Shown: positions 1-11,700 of the stretch, one piece after another
How the letters are laid out: the number at the start of each line of letters is the position of its first letter
Position numbering within the stretch: position 1 is the first letter of the stretch
Position numbers and translations under genes: made by a program
Notes under the pieces: model-generated
Seen by the model: only the letters and a program-made list of their open reading frames with translations
Told to the model about the DNA's origin: nothing
Database searches by the model: none
Source: Ooceraea biroi
Taxonomy: Eukaryota; Arthropoda; Insecta; Hymenoptera; Formicidae
Direction: 5' to 3'
Length of the DNA: 64,000 nt
NCBI RefSeq assembly: GCF_003672135.1
Contig: NC_039510.1
Location: 10,788,001 to 10,852,000 of the forward strand

Positions 1-1739
1 AAGATAATTGATGTATACAACAGAGCAAGCAATACTAACAAAACTTTATGACTTGTAAAAATATATTTTTCTAATATGTTTATTGTGAAATCTTTATGCC
101 TCTTATTTAGATTTTAGATTCAGATACGTCTTTTTTTAGTAAAATATTTGAATAGAAAAAGGGCGAAGGAAATTTTTTATCAGATTTTTCGCAGCATTTT
201 CAAGCAACCATTTAATTTTTTCCGAATAAAGACATTTCGTTTCTTCCGTTAAAATGACAGTCTTTTGCTCGTTTTAAGTCACCGTTAAAAAGAGTTCTAG
301 TATCGTAAAAATTTTCGTTAGAGTCACTTTTTACTCAGTTAGTCAGAAGAAAAGTATAGGACCGTAATTCTTTGTCAAGGATTTTTTCCCGTTATGCAAA
401 AAATTGTAGTAACGAACGGCGCAGGAACGTCCTCAGCACAATATTTTCCCAAAATCGGGTGGACACGTTGTAAAACTCCGTTACTCAAAAACTTGACTTC
501 CAGATTTTTATGAATTGACTATTTTGTCCCGGTACTTTCTTGTATCTTCTTCTTATACCATTCGGTACCTTCTTTTTTTAGTTCTCTCTATTATAAAAAA
601 GGGATTCCGTATATCATTTGTTTTACGACGTGACTCGCGAAAAAATTCGATGTTCTTTTTACGGAACAATTTTTTGTTTTTCTTTTTCGAATGTAATCTC
701 ATTTCAAATTCATGTTTATATTTTTATTTTTAAGAAACATATTCAAAATCATATGAGCGGGATGATAAAAGAAAGATGTATTTATATAAATAACTAGTAT
801 AAATAATTATAATTATAATAAAAATATGTATCTGATTTAATGAAATATAACAAAATGTGTGTTGATTACTCAGAAAATATGTTTATTAAACTTAAGATAA
901 AAATTTTACATGTAGCAATATTTCTTTTAGCGAAGAAATTTTTACTTAATCACGAAGCTGTGTCACAGCTAATATTGATAACTTATTGTACGCCGAATAT
1001 TTTGAAATCGGATATTTTAATTTGTAAATAGTGCACAATATTCTGATTACTCGGTGTAATTCAATTAAGTCGGTGTTGCACACAAGGTTCAGAAGAGCCG
1101 CTTTTAATAACCCGGATGCAGATGCCTCCACCTAGCAGTGTCGTATTCGGATCTAAAGGTTCAAACCAGCGTAATCCGCAAGGTAATTCCTCTCTTCAAG
1201 TCCTTTAACCCCATCTGTACACCATCACGTATCCTATTACCTTTCCTTTGCACTGTCGTGTTCTTTTGAAAGGCGACCTCGTGTCTCCATACGAGGTGGC
1301 AGAAAGGGTCGATTTGAAGAACTATATTAAAAGTAAATTCGATGGAAAAATTTTTATTGGATTTTTATGTCATATATACATAAAAAACAGTGTAGAAACG
1401 TTGTATATATGTATATCGACATATCTTAACATTTAAAAAATTTTTATATTTATAAGTAATAAAAAAGTATAGACGGTGGTAGGTTTAGTTAAAATAAAAT
1501 CATAATAAAACGGTCCAGTATATGAAAATATATATAAATATAAAATGCATTTAATTTATTATTAACGCAATTCTACGTGAAATCGTAGAATAGTAAAAAT
1601 AGTTTATATAAATAAGATATTATATAAAAACATTTTTAGTTCATAAAGGAAATAGTGAAGTGTTGTCTGATAAAGGGGAAAAAGTATAGGAAAACAAGCA
1701 AGAAGAAGAAATCGAAGAATTGATTTTGGAAAATATTTG
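1..1739. other. AT-rich intergenic sequence, nothing recognised
   Basis: This stretch is AT-rich and holds only short open frames (the longest about 70 codons) without family resemblance, splice-site context or a Kozak start. I see no tRNA, inverted repeat or transposase remnant. It precedes the lodestar-like fragment. Confidence 0.6.
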
Positions 1740-1984
1740 GCTTTGTTAACAAAAGATGCTCCATGTTTTGATATTGGCAATTTACTTATGAAAGAACAAG
1801 AAACAAAAAACAAGGAGCTCGCGTTGACGAAACGATTAAAAGATTTTCACGGATCGCTCATAGCTCGTCCATCAGGAAATGAGAGAGCCAAGAATCCTCG
1901 AGGATTAACAGTAAAGTTAATGCCACATCAATAGCACGCTCTTGCATGCTATGGAGGGAACAACAACGACCATCTGGCGTTGGA
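1740..1984 (+). pseudogene. Fragment of a lodestar/TTF2-type SNF2 helicase gene, disabled
   Basis: The plus-strand frame reads ELALTKRLKDFHGSL, then NPRGLTVKLMPHQ, a stop codon (TAG where CAG is expected, 1933-1935), and HALA. After a small frame change it resumes as WREQQRPSG. From memory of the family, this matches the stretch just before the Walker A motif of lodestar / transcription termination factor 2, where the pattern is L-M-x-H-Q-x-x-A-L-A-W-x-x-W-R-E. Homology stops near 1984, before the GGILADDMGLGKT helicase motif, and a tRNA-like element follows directly. One stop and one frame break within about 20 codons mean it cannot make a working helicase. It is probably a duplicated gene fragment. 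An old exon of a decayed local gene is the alternative. Confidence 0.65.
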
Positions 1985-1993
1985 GCGCGGATA

Positions 1994-2068
1994 GTCGAAG
2001 CCGGGAATCGAACCCGGATCTTTCGCTTTCCTGGGACTGCTCTAGTCCACATGAGCTCCCGAACCTCC
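1994..2068 (-). repeat. tRNA-like sequence, probable tRNA-derived SINE head
   Basis: On the minus strand a perfect T-arm is present: CCGGG, the loop TTCGATT, CCCGG, which contains the RNA polymerase III B box. A D-arm-like block, GCTC...GAGC with TAGAGCA, lies upstream at A-box distance. The anticodon stem and the acceptor stem do not pair well, so this is not a convincing functional tRNA. The A box plus B box layout with broken stems is usual for the 5' head of tRNA-derived SINEs. Confidence 0.55.
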
Positions 2069-2574
2069 CAAAAATTTTGAGAACATGTGCATCTCTAAAC
2101 TCATAACCAAGAGTAAAGCAGAGGACAAGATTAGGTCCTTGATATCGTACAAAAGAATTTTTCATTTGGCGCAACCAATGAAAAGATCAATTAAAAAAAC
2201 TCATTCATTCCGTCGGTACAGACGATTTCAGCTTCCCTTTAATACCGACTATTGAATACCGGCCATAGTAAAGAAGATTTTCACTCGTGCTATTGTCGCT
2301 ACGCGTCGCTGCTGTTGAGGATACCGGCAGTGAATATCGGAACGCAGCCTTTATGTGGAACGTACTCTGTGTTGTGTAATATATGTAGTATTCCATAGTA
2401 CTCTGCTAAATACTATACTAAAAATTCTGGCAAGAATTCACATCTTAAACAACAAATATGCGTGCGAGAATGTTAAATATGAAATTTTACAGTGTGATTA
2501 ATAAATCGATCTGACATTAACGCATGGGTCTAACGTAATATTTCTTTGGCCAGTTGCTCCTACAAGTGCTCACC
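2069..2574. other. Upstream region of COX18
   Basis: There is no coding signal here. The COX18 promoter and 5' UTR must lie in this interval. No TATA box is evident, as is common for housekeeping mitochondrial genes. The start codon at 2575 has the good context CACCATG. Confidence 0.5.
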
Positions 2575-4422
2575 ATGCATGTACCAAAGTTACAACTTGT
2601 TTTTCTGAGGCAGTTCAAGCGAGTCGCCAAAGTTCAAACTATCAATAATATCAATAATAATAATGCCTATTTTATTACATCATCAAGTACTTTATTTCAT
2701 ACCATACATAGCGACTATGGTGCATTTTCTTGTACAAGCAATGCACAAGATTTGGCTCGTAGCAGTCAGCAGCCAACATTATTGAAAAATCTCAGTGCTG
2801 GACGATACAGTTCAGGAGTACGGAATAATTGCTTCCGTATGTCTCATCCTGGGATTATTTCTCATGCGATATTGTATAACAGAAGGAAACACGTGGAACG
2901 TAAAACTGGTCACAGTCTCTGTTACAACAGCATTAGGCATCTTTCCACTGGAGGTACTGATTCTGTTGTTCAAGCTGCAGCTCCAGTGCAATACAGTGGC
3001 ATCTTCAAAATGCTGTCAGAAAGCACGCCTGTTAAAGTTGCACAAGATTCCCTATTGTGGATTCATGACTATACAGCTTTACCATGGTGGTTAGTTGTTA
3101 TACTTACCACCATTATGATACGAACAACAGTGACTTTGCCACTATCTTTCTATCAGGTAAATCTGTGTATTATTTTATTGTTATATCTATATGTTCGCTA
3201 TTATCACAGATGTACTATGAATTATTATTCTTTATAAATTTATTCTAAAAAATAATCAATTATTGCTTTTTATTTTATCTTTTTTAGTTATTGCAATATG
3301 TGTCTTACTATATTTCTTTTTTACATTTTATGCTTATCTCAATAATATTTTCAGCAATGTATAATTGCCAAATTAGAAAACCTCAAACCAGAGATGAATA
3401 ACATAGTTAAGGAGCTGAAGATAGAAACACGTTATGGGATGCAGAAATATAACTGGCCTAAGCCAGTCGCTAGACGTCTGTACAATCATTCTGTAGGTAA
3501 TGATTTGATTTATTCACGTTATATTTTTAGTAGCAATAAGATTTATAATGTATGGCCTTTAAGTACCTGTACAGCCAACTTATTTCATTGCAGGTGAAGA
3601 AACAATGGAACGAATTAATCATCCGAGAGAACTGTCATCCAGCTAAAGCTACTATCTTGGTACTAGTGCAGTTACCCTTATGGATATCGTTGTCAATGTC
3701 GATTAGAAATTTATGTTACATGTTACCTAAGCAGGATGCCAGTAAGTCTAATGAAGTTTAAATGCTTAAGAAAGAAGTATGTTTCATACATATTATTTTG
3801 ACTAGCTGCTTACGGTATCCACCAGGAGTTTACGAGTGATGGATTTCTTTGGTTCATGGATTTGACTGTGCCAGATCCATTTATACTTCCCATACTAATG
3901 GGATTGTTCAATCTAGCTATTATTGAAGTGAGTTTCTAGTGGTCTCCTTGTGACAGATATTAAAACTAAAATATTTAATTATACACTAGTATATTATTTA
4001 TATATAAATTTGATTTTATGTCGTCCCGCAGATAAATTATATGAGTAGGCTACAAGTGCAAACGAAATGGAAAAAATACTTAACTTATTTCTTCAGAATT
4101 GTTACAATTGGCCTGATACCGATTGCTATGTATGTACCATCGGTAAGTAATAGCCATTAGAAAAATAATGTTACACAAAATTCATATTTACATTATAAAG
4201 CTATAAGTTGCTTCATTTTTACAGTGTGTGAGCTTGTATTGGACAACTAGCAGTGCATTTGGTCTTTTACAAAATTTGCTGTTGTTATCTCCTAAGTTAC
4301 GTCGGTTCGCAAGAGTGCCGATAACTGCATCCGAATCACAGAATCCGTATATGATGCTGCGTGAAAAGATAACAGCCAGATGTCGCTTTAGAAAAAACGT
4401 CGAAGTTTCATCAAAGATCTAA
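2575..4422 (+). CDS. COX18: COX18, mitochondrial cytochrome c oxidase assembly insertase (Oxa1/YidC family)
   Basis: Six exons: 2575-3156, 3355-3492, 3594-3741, 3806-3927, 4032-4142, 4225-4422; 432 residues. In the Oxa1/YidC family, COX18 sits in the mitochondrial inner membrane and translocates the C-terminal tail of cytochrome oxidase subunit 2. Diagnostic stretches are LPWWLVVILTT...TLPLSFYQ, IAKLENLKPEMN, RENCHPAKATILVLVQLPLW, GFLWFMDLT and a C-terminal LLQNLLLLSPKLRRFARVP. These fit COX18 better than OXA1L. About five membrane segments are visible (near residues 170-194, 255-275, 308-325 and two after 340). The N-terminal ~150 residues are Ser/Asn-rich and poorly conserved, as in a mitochondrial presequence. 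The start is the ATG at 2575; an in-frame TTG at 2554 is ignored. Exon 2 must end at 3492 (donor GTAGGT), because the better-looking donor at 3497 breaks the frame. Confidence 0.87.
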
Positions 4423-4480
4423 ATATAGTTTTAGGTCTTTATGAGTTAATCTTTTGTACAACAAAATATCTTGTACAATT

Positions 4481-4486
4481 ATTAAA
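4481..4486 (+). terminator. Poly(A) signal ATTAAA for COX18
   Basis: ATTAAA lies 59 bases after the COX18 stop codon, in AT-rich sequence with downstream T runs. It is the first plausible poly(A) signal after the gene. Confidence 0.5.
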
Positions 4487-5172
4487 TACGGATTAATTTT
4501 GCGAAGTTTTTTTGTTTTATAAATTTACAATGTTTACGATAATTCTGAAATATATGTTCTGATACAATGTCAGAGCGTAATTTTTAGTAATTATATGATA
4601 ATAATTTAACATTCTTCAAATTAATCTTAAACAAATCTTTTTAATATTCGTGTTTTTATTTGTGCACTGCTTACTTATAAAGTTTGAAAGTATTTTTTTA
4701 TTTTCAAAGTATTACAATAGTCGAATTAACTAATTGTTGGAAAAAATCGTATCAGTAATTCTGAATCATCTGATCAAATAATATAAAAAGGGCACGTGGA
4801 GGAATGCAATGTGTGAAACAACATAATAGACGGTTATCACATTTAAGTGTTTTAATACTTTTTAATATTTCACGATATCAAGAAATAGTTATTCAAGCGT
4901 TCTCGCTAAAATCGTATAAATACGCTTTTAGCAAGTATAAATAAGCGTAAGCAGCGAATAAATAAATTGCTGTTGCAATAGCAGGTGCATTTTTCTCTTT
5001 TGAGTGTTGCCACTAATGCGTTTGAGAAACGTTTCACTTATTTCACCTTTACCCTTTTGCATGACCGAAGATAACGAATGTACAAGAAACGTAACAGGAA
5101 AAACGTATAGTGCGTTTGATAGCAACAGATCATTTGCCTAATATGTAATGTTTAGATATCGCAATACTTTTG
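4487..5172. other. Intergenic region, nothing recognised
   Basis: This is AT-rich sequence between COX18 and the first peritrophin gene. I see only short chance open frames. The last ~100 bases form the proximal promoter of the peritrophin gene. Confidence 0.5.
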
Positions 5173-5213
5173 TATATAAAGTGGATTTCTAGACGACGCA
5201 AGGCAATCGAGTT
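5173..5213 (+). promoter_or_regulatory. Core promoter: TATA box and initiator
   Basis: TATATAAA at 5173-5180 is followed 30-37 bases later by TCGAGTT (5207-5213), close to the arthropod initiator. That gives a 5' UTR of about 45-50 bases before the ATG at 5256. A focused TATA promoter fits a tissue-specific, strongly expressed secreted product. Confidence 0.65.
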
Positions 5214-5255
5214 GAGTGAAACGACGATCGACACGGTCAAAGAAGAATATTCACG

Positions 5256-6118
5256 ATGAAGTCTTGTGTAGTTCTGCTGTGCTTCATATTGTGCACAGCA
5301 CCGTTTGTGATGTCACAATCACAAGTAAGTACTCTCACTTTACGAACACTTACTGATAGAAAGTCCGGGATTATTAGCGTCAATGAGAGTCAATCGGTTA
5401 TAAAATAGCAGCAAATGCTCTTAGCGAAAATTGAAAAAATCTCATTTAGGGTAAAATATCTCTTGCATTTCTCATACACGTGTGAGAAATGCAGGAGATA
5501 TTTTCTCGATCAACTTTTTTTTGTATTACGCATTATATATTTGTAAATATCTTTTAGTCGTTATGGCTTACATAATATGTTACAGTAAGGATATAAATAC
5601 AATCATGCATAAAATATTTATAAAATTCTACAAGTCATGGTACTTAAATTAATTTTATTCTATTTTATTTATTCTTTTATTATTTTATTTATTCTACAAG
5701 TCATGGTATTTGAATTAATTTTATTTTATTGATTACAAAATAAAGAAGAATTTCGTTACTTTTTGAACTGATTGCACTCAGCTGTTATATCATCGAAAAC
5801 TGATTTTTTTCATAAATAGTCCTTCGTTGTATCTTTCATAAAATATATATTTTACTTCCGCTTCCATATATAAGCAAGTGCTTCCTTTATTCACATGACC
5901 TATTCTCTCTTCTTTGTCATGGCTAAAAGCTAATAGAATGATTTATTCATTTATAGGCATACGTACTGCCCTATCCGGGCGATTGCAGCAAGTATCAACA
6001 ATGCGACCAAAGCGGTTGCTTTGTTATGAGTTGTGGTAGAGGAACAGAATTTAATCCGGCTATAGGCACTTGCGATTATCCTCTAAGAGACCGTTCAGGA
6101 TGCAGTAATCGTGGATGA
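5256..6118 (+). CDS. Small secreted single-domain peritrophin (CBM14 chitin-binding protein)
   Basis: Two exons, 5256-5324 and 5957-6118, joined in phase 0; 76 residues. Exon 1 encodes a signal peptide (MKSCVVLLCFILC... to about residue 20). Exon 2 encodes one complete peritrophin-A/CBM14 domain with six cysteines: PYPGDCSKYQQCDQSGC, then SCGRGTEFNP, CDYP and a final C. The family binds chitin through three disulfides. It should act outside the cell, on the peritrophic matrix, cuticle or another chitin surface. It is far shorter than typical multi-domain peritrophins. The next gene downstream has the same two-exon, phase-0 layout and the motif YPGDCSKY, so the two look like tandem duplicates. 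The chitin-binding function is strongly supported; the tissue is unknown. Confidence 0.87.
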
Positions 6119-6225
6119 AAACTTTGATTCAAGTTTGACTAGAAGCGTGAAGATACGTGAAGATATTTGTAATCTTGAAGTTTGTCCAATTCTGCTTAAA
6201 CATATGGACATTATTACAATGTGTA

Positions 6226-6231
6226 AATAAA
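6226..6231 (+). terminator. Poly(A) signal AATAAA of the first peritrophin gene
   Basis: AATAAA lies 108 bases after the stop codon at 6118. Confidence 0.65.
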
Positions 6232-6979
6232 GTCAAGTTATTAGATTAGTTAAAGTTGTACATTTTCTTATATTATCAAGGTACCATACTATTTTTGCAT
6301 CGTTTTCTCTTTCTTTTCTTTCTCACTCTGCGTATATCACCAAAATTGTTAAAATATTCTCAATTTATGCCAGTTCTATAGAAAAAGTATCGTGTAAAAG
6401 AAATTGATCGAACTTATCAACAGTCTCGAACAATTTTAAGAGTATACAATTTTTCTAACTGTAATACTTGTAATAGAATTTTTATTTTGGCATTGTATCG
6501 CATGAGATACACAGCTGTTGATTTAAGATTTACTGAATCGCATCATTAGAAATAAAGCAAATTGTGCAAGCTATTTTAGCAAGTAGACTATAATAATCGG
6601 TTGCGGTTGCGGAAATACAATCTCTTCAGCAACGGGAGCAGTGACAGTAGTGCACTAAACTATCATCATCGCTCACGATTGTATCAGTGCAATGCAATGA
6701 CCAGTGGCAGTAGGCAACGATCAAACGGTGTCCGACGAGTGGATGCGGAAAGAGGAACACGCCAGTGTGTACACGATCTTCGTTTACACACCGAGCATAT
6801 AATCGATTTTTCGCAATAGTGGACGAACTGATACTCGACACAACGTATGCCAGGAAAAACGCAGTTTCCGCAGTGACGATCGGCGTTAGCGAAATTCTGA
6901 TCACGTCACGGTGTGCCCTGTAAATAAAATACCACGTTCGTGTAACTGCGGCTGAAGAGATCTCCAGAATTGTACGAGG
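6232..6979. other. Intergenic and 5' region of the second peritrophin gene
   Basis: No coding feature is visible. From about 6590 the sequence becomes less AT-rich; this part probably holds the 5' UTR of the gene starting at 6980. I see no clear TATA box. A 150-codon minus-strand frame at 6626-7078 has no family features and overlaps the signal-peptide exon. Confidence 0.5.
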
Positions 6980-7815
6980 ATGTCGTTCCGATTGCTGCTC
7001 CTGCTGCTTTTGATGTACTGTTGTCATCTTACTACTGCTGTCAAGAGATTGAGAGAGGTGAGCACATGGTATTTGCATGGTTTCTCTCTGTGTGGCGATT
7101 TTAGAAGCAATAATCGCTCATTTAAGATTCATTCATGTGTATATTTCTAAATATTAGTTTTTTTATTCTCTTGCTAGATGACATGTTAAGTTATTGGGGA
7201 ACGATGACGTGGAACTTAATTGATTCTTTGCTTCAATTCTAGTTCAAGGAAAAGGCAAAAGAATCACTTAACTAAGATTGAGTTCAATTAATGTGCCATG
7301 TGAGCATTTATGAAATGTCGTCACGAACATGTGCTCCGTTCTGAATGAATTCTATGAATTCTACAAGTTAGAAATGCGCTAGGGAGCAATATGATATAAT
7401 TAAAGATATAACATAATAACGAGTTTTTGTACAGGAAACTATCAGATTAATGCTAAATTAAAACAAATCAAGTAATAAATAATGGACTGCACAAATGTGC
7501 ATTTTCATCAAAGCACGAATCTTTCTTCAACAGAGAGACGGGTCTATATTGTTCATATAATAATTAATGTACAATGTTTCACACACGCTATTATTTTCAA
7601 GATTATTGTATATTATCTTTTCTTCGCAGGATGGCAAGTCTTACACGGTGTCGGCATATCCAGGAGACTGCAGCAAGTACGTGATGTGCAGTGGCGGCAA
7701 GTGCAAGCTGGAGGCTTGCGAGTCGACTTACGTCTTCGATCCGGTCACTTCCACCTGCACGCACCGAGCACGTGGATACATCAAGTGCGACTTCAAGCTA
7801 TCGCGGAAACTGTAA
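6980..7815 (+). CDS. Small secreted single-domain peritrophin (CBM14), second copy
   Basis: Two exons, 6980-7057 and 7630-7815, joined in phase 0; 87 residues. Exon 1 encodes a Leu-rich signal peptide (MSFRLLLLLLLMYCCHL...). Exon 2 encodes one CBM14 domain with the six expected cysteines: SAYPGDCSKYVMCSGGKC, ACESTYVFDP, then TC and IKC. The C-terminal tail is basic (FKLSRKL). The donor GTGAGC and acceptor TTCGCAG are clean. The intron position and phase match the gene at 5256-6118, and both proteins share YPGDCSKY. Neighbouring Tequila also begins with a signal-peptide exon ending in phase 0. The protein is expected to be extracellular and chitin-binding; the physiological site is unknown. 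Confidence 0.87.
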
Positions 7816-7862
7816 ACTGTTAACGCATTCACCGCCATGACGGTCACCGATGACCGACATGC

Positions 7863-7868
7863 AATAAA
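7863..7868 (+). terminator. Poly(A) signal AATAAA of the second peritrophin gene
   Basis: AATAAA lies 47 bases after the stop codon, which would give a very short 3' UTR. Confidence 0.6.
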
Positions 7869-8263
7869 TGCGTTACAACACGCAATTACTTATATCTGCA
7901 AGAGATAATGACTGTTTATTAATAACAGACAAGCATAATGGACAAATTTTGCATTTATTAACAAATGAATACTTTTATTCATTAAAATAACAAATTTTAT
8001 TCATTAAAAAATATGGATTACATGGATTATATGGATATATTATGATTAATCTTAATAAGGTGAAAAATCAGCTAAATTGCGTTTGGTGATGATGAATGCG
8101 TTAATCGCGCACAAAGCTGAGATCGCTGATGTATCATAAATATGTTCCCTCTCCGCGATTATGAGATTCCGAAGGGGTTCAATAAAACGCCGGATGAAAC
8201 AGCAATCCCGTTCATTTGCCATTCACATGTTGCTCGTGAATGCTCTCCCCGAGTCGGTCCCTT
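7869..8263. other. Intergenic region before the Tequila promoter
   Basis: AT-rich until about 8140, then more mixed. A 154-codon plus-strand frame at 8142-8606 crosses the promoter and the CT repeat and has no protein-family features. Nothing else is recognised. Confidence 0.5.
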
Positions 8264-8269
8264 TATAAG
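8264..8269 (+). promoter_or_regulatory. Probable TATA box of the Tequila gene
   Basis: TATAAG in the context CTTTATAAGG lies about 460 bases before the start codon at 8730. A TCATCAACG initiator-like sequence sits about 25 bases downstream. If used, the transcript has a 5' UTR of about 430 bases that contains the CT repeat. Confidence 0.45.
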
Positions 8270-8440
8270 GTCCGCTGGTGATGCATCATCAACGAGCAGA
8301 AGTTTGCTCACGCAGCGTCAATTGGCAAATAGTTCTGTTTGCAGCCGCTCGTTCGTTGCGTCGTCACACGCACGTCGGCATTTTTTTCGTCTCAAACAAG
8401 TGTGCGTGAGCGTCATCGAGAATTTTCTCTTGCTCTGTAT

Positions 8441-8458
8441 CTCTCTCTCTCTCTCTCT
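8441..8458 (+). repeat. (CT)n microsatellite in the predicted 5' UTR
   Basis: Nine CT units, followed by a further pyrimidine-rich stretch to about 8490. It lies between the TATA-like element and the ATG. It could act as a GAGA-factor-type site on the other strand, which is inference. Confidence 0.8.
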
Positions 8459-8729
8459 TTCCTTCCCTCCTCTTTCTCTCTTACGCTCTCCCCGCTCTAT
8501 TATCTGCGTCTTTTACGTGTTGCCGTTTTTCCCCACTACGGCATTCATCAGGCTGGGACGAACTTCGACCTCTTCGGCTGATAACCCTCCGATTCCCGTG
8601 AACTAGAGCGTTTGTTTTCCCCGGTATCGGCTTCTGCGTAAACTGGCGGCGATCAGCAATCGCCACGATTTTACGAGGAGCCGAGGATCAGTATAGTACG
8701 ATGCTTGGTGTATCGTGGTACCATCGAAG

Positions 8730-11700
8730 ATGTCGCCGTGTTTTAACAGTTTTCTCACCGTGCTCTGCCTCGTGGCTGTCGTCGTTCCTTCCTCCGCGGT
8801 ACGTGATGGGATCATTTGTTAAAGAATAATTCTCGGTGGCATGTATAAGCCACTGTAGCTGCCTCCTTCTTCGCCCAAGAAACAACCCTACGTTCGAAAT
8901 AATAGCTTCAATGTGGAATTTGGATTAGACTGCGAATCATCTACGTTGGAATGTACAGCAGACGAATTCGCAGTGTTGCAAAATTATCATTGTTTTATTA
9001 TTTTTATGTTGTGAAGTTGATTTGTGTCTACTAATGATATAAATATGGAAATGCGAACTCGCAAAATAAAATTTATGATCTTTCTGATTGATCTTCTGCA
9101 TAATTAATAGTGTGTAAAATATGTTGATGTACATTTAATACGTTTGATACAATTAATGTGAATTTGGAATTAAGAAAAGCAAACGTAGAATGGAAAAATA
9201 TGTGATTTATTAGGTAAAGGCTGAACACGATAACATATACACACGTTTCATTATATGTATATTTATTCTTAACTTGAATCTGTTTATCATAGCACAAGAA
9301 TATTAACATAATCGCTTAATTAACGTTTATTTTATCTCAGTTTACGCATACATTTTTATAAATTATAGAACACTATTTTTAACATACGTGCATACTTGCG
9401 GTTTGTATTCTTTCAAAAGTATGTCATTTAAATATCTGTTACTGTTGTTAGATCTTATCAGAATCTTACTCAAATATTCATGATCCAATTTTATCCTAAT
9501 GCAAAGTACATAACGTAATCTAAAATAAACAGTCTTTATTGTATGTATTTTGACGAAGACGATAACCGAAAAAAATAGAAGTGACATTAAAGTCACACGT
9601 GGTTGATTATATTAATCGTTATTTAAATTTTAATTCGTAAACTGAACACGCATTTATACATTTACCAAGAAAGTTAAGATAGAAGTGGTTGTTTATACAT
9701 TAATTAACAATTAATTTTTTTACATTATTAACATTAATAACAATTGTTTATATATTAATATCTCTATGAATCACACGTTGAATACAGAACTGCAGAGACA
9801 ACAGAATTAATTTAATATATCAGTTTTTTATATGAATACTATTAATATATTACCCAGATAGCACAAAAGTACCAGAAATGTTCTAAGAACGTCCTACGAA
9901 CGTTTGAACATTCTTTGAACGTTCTTAGATTGTCTCTGGAACTTTTGTGTTATCTGGGTAATAGTATTAATATTAAAAAGTATGTTCGCATTGCACATAA
10001 AGTAGATGAAATAAATGACAAAACTGTTTCAGGAAATTGGAGTATCATTTGATTTATGCATTTAATAGAAACGCGTGTTTAATGCGAAATAGTTTCACGA
10101 TATTTTGACATGTGCCATTAATTATCTAACGTTCTGTATAATTAAAGAGAAATTACGTCATTAACTTGATATTCCTAATGAGAGTAATGCTATACTAATT
10201 TCACATGATACATTATCACAATGAATGATTTATCTATTAGCCCTAGAAATACAATACCAACGCAAATAGAGGAATAAATAAATAACTAAATGCATGACTA
10301 AAAACAAATTAAATATGTAAATGAATACATTGAAATATATGTATGTAAATCTGAAATAACAATTTGAAATAACAATTTTGTTTCATTTTCATTAATCTCT
10401 AAAAGTTAAAATCAAGCTTCAATTTCTTCTGTCAATTTCTACTATCGCAGATCTATGATCCGAGAGTGACTACGAAACCGCCAGAACGTCGTGAATCAGT
10501 GCTTCCTTGGCATTCGATCGACAAGGAGAATGTATCGCGCATTCAAACGGGGTCTCGTTCTTTACAATGGCAGCAACCGCAAGACAATACTTCGTCCAAG
10601 CTTGGCAGAAAGGGTTGGTCTCCTTGGCGCAAGACTGGGGGTAGTGGAATCGAACAAAGAACACAGATTGATACTCCAGATTACGTTCGTGAGCAAGCTT
10701 CCGCGGAAATTCCTGACCAAGAGCGTGACGTCAAATTCGATAAGCTTGGACAACAGGAAAACTGGAAACCTTCTCTTGAATGTAGCGAATTAATAGAGTC
10801 TGATAAAAATAATGGGCGTTTTAAAGATAAATCAAAATACGAAAGATGCGGTCGGCCTCAAAATGAGATTGACTTCGAGCAAAAGCTATTGCCGAGAACT
10901 GATAATATTAAAGAAACGCATGTACAACGTGAGAACGATGATTTGTACGAGGGCATGGCTATTGATAGCACGGTAATTTTTAAAAAATATTTAAATAAAA
11001 CTTTTTATACATTTAAACGTTATGCAAATATATTCTAAATTATTTAGTCTTAGTTTGTGCTTTATCTAATTTTGATAAGCCTTCACATGAAATATTTCAG
11101 GCAAGAAAGAGAGAGTAGTTCAGTTCATATTTTTTAAATTTTTAATCAAAATGCACAATTTGGTATTAATTTTGTGACGTTTCTTAAATGTTTGTATTAT
11201 AATATATGAGAAATAATTGTAAGCTAATTAAGTAACTGCATGAAGAATATAATTTTTCTATACATTATTTTTTGTCTTTTTTATGTAGAAACCACGAAAG
11301 GAAAATATACTCCTTTCACAAAAGCCACAGCACAAAGTTGCAGGATATGATTCTCAATTGGGTGTTCAATGTCCTACTCTGGATTCCACAGGACAATTTG
11401 TTTATCCGCCAGATTGCAAGTTTTTTGTTAATTGCTGGAACGGCCGCGCATTTCTTCAGCCATGTGCTCCCGGCACCTTGTTTAATCCTGATACTCTGGA
11501 ATGTGATTTTCCGCACAAAGTCAAATGCTACGAGAGTGAATCCGCCTCTCTCAGAGAGCCATTAAGCTCCGAATCTCAAATTAATAAAAAGCTACAAAGA
11601 CTGCAAGTGCGTTTTATTAATATTATATTATTTTGTAATTACTTTTAAACTAAAGTTTAATTTTACTTCTTTAATTTATTGATGGCCCTTGTTATGTTTG

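Noticed and set aside
1994..2068. Functional tRNA gene
   Set aside because: The T-arm is perfect, but the acceptor and anticodon stems do not pair.
2554..2574. Start of COX18 at 2554
   Set aside because: That codon is TTG; the ATG at 2575 in the same frame has a good Kozak context.
3497..3502. GTAATG donor for COX18 exon 2
   Set aside because: It gives phase 1 and breaks the conserved VKKQWNELIIRENC frame in exon 3.
2575..4422. Calling the insertase OXA1L
   Set aside because: The pattern RENCHPAKA, GFLWFMDLT and the C-terminal LLQNLLLLSPKLRR-RVP fit COX18, and the protein lacks the long OXA1L C-terminal ribosome-binding tail.
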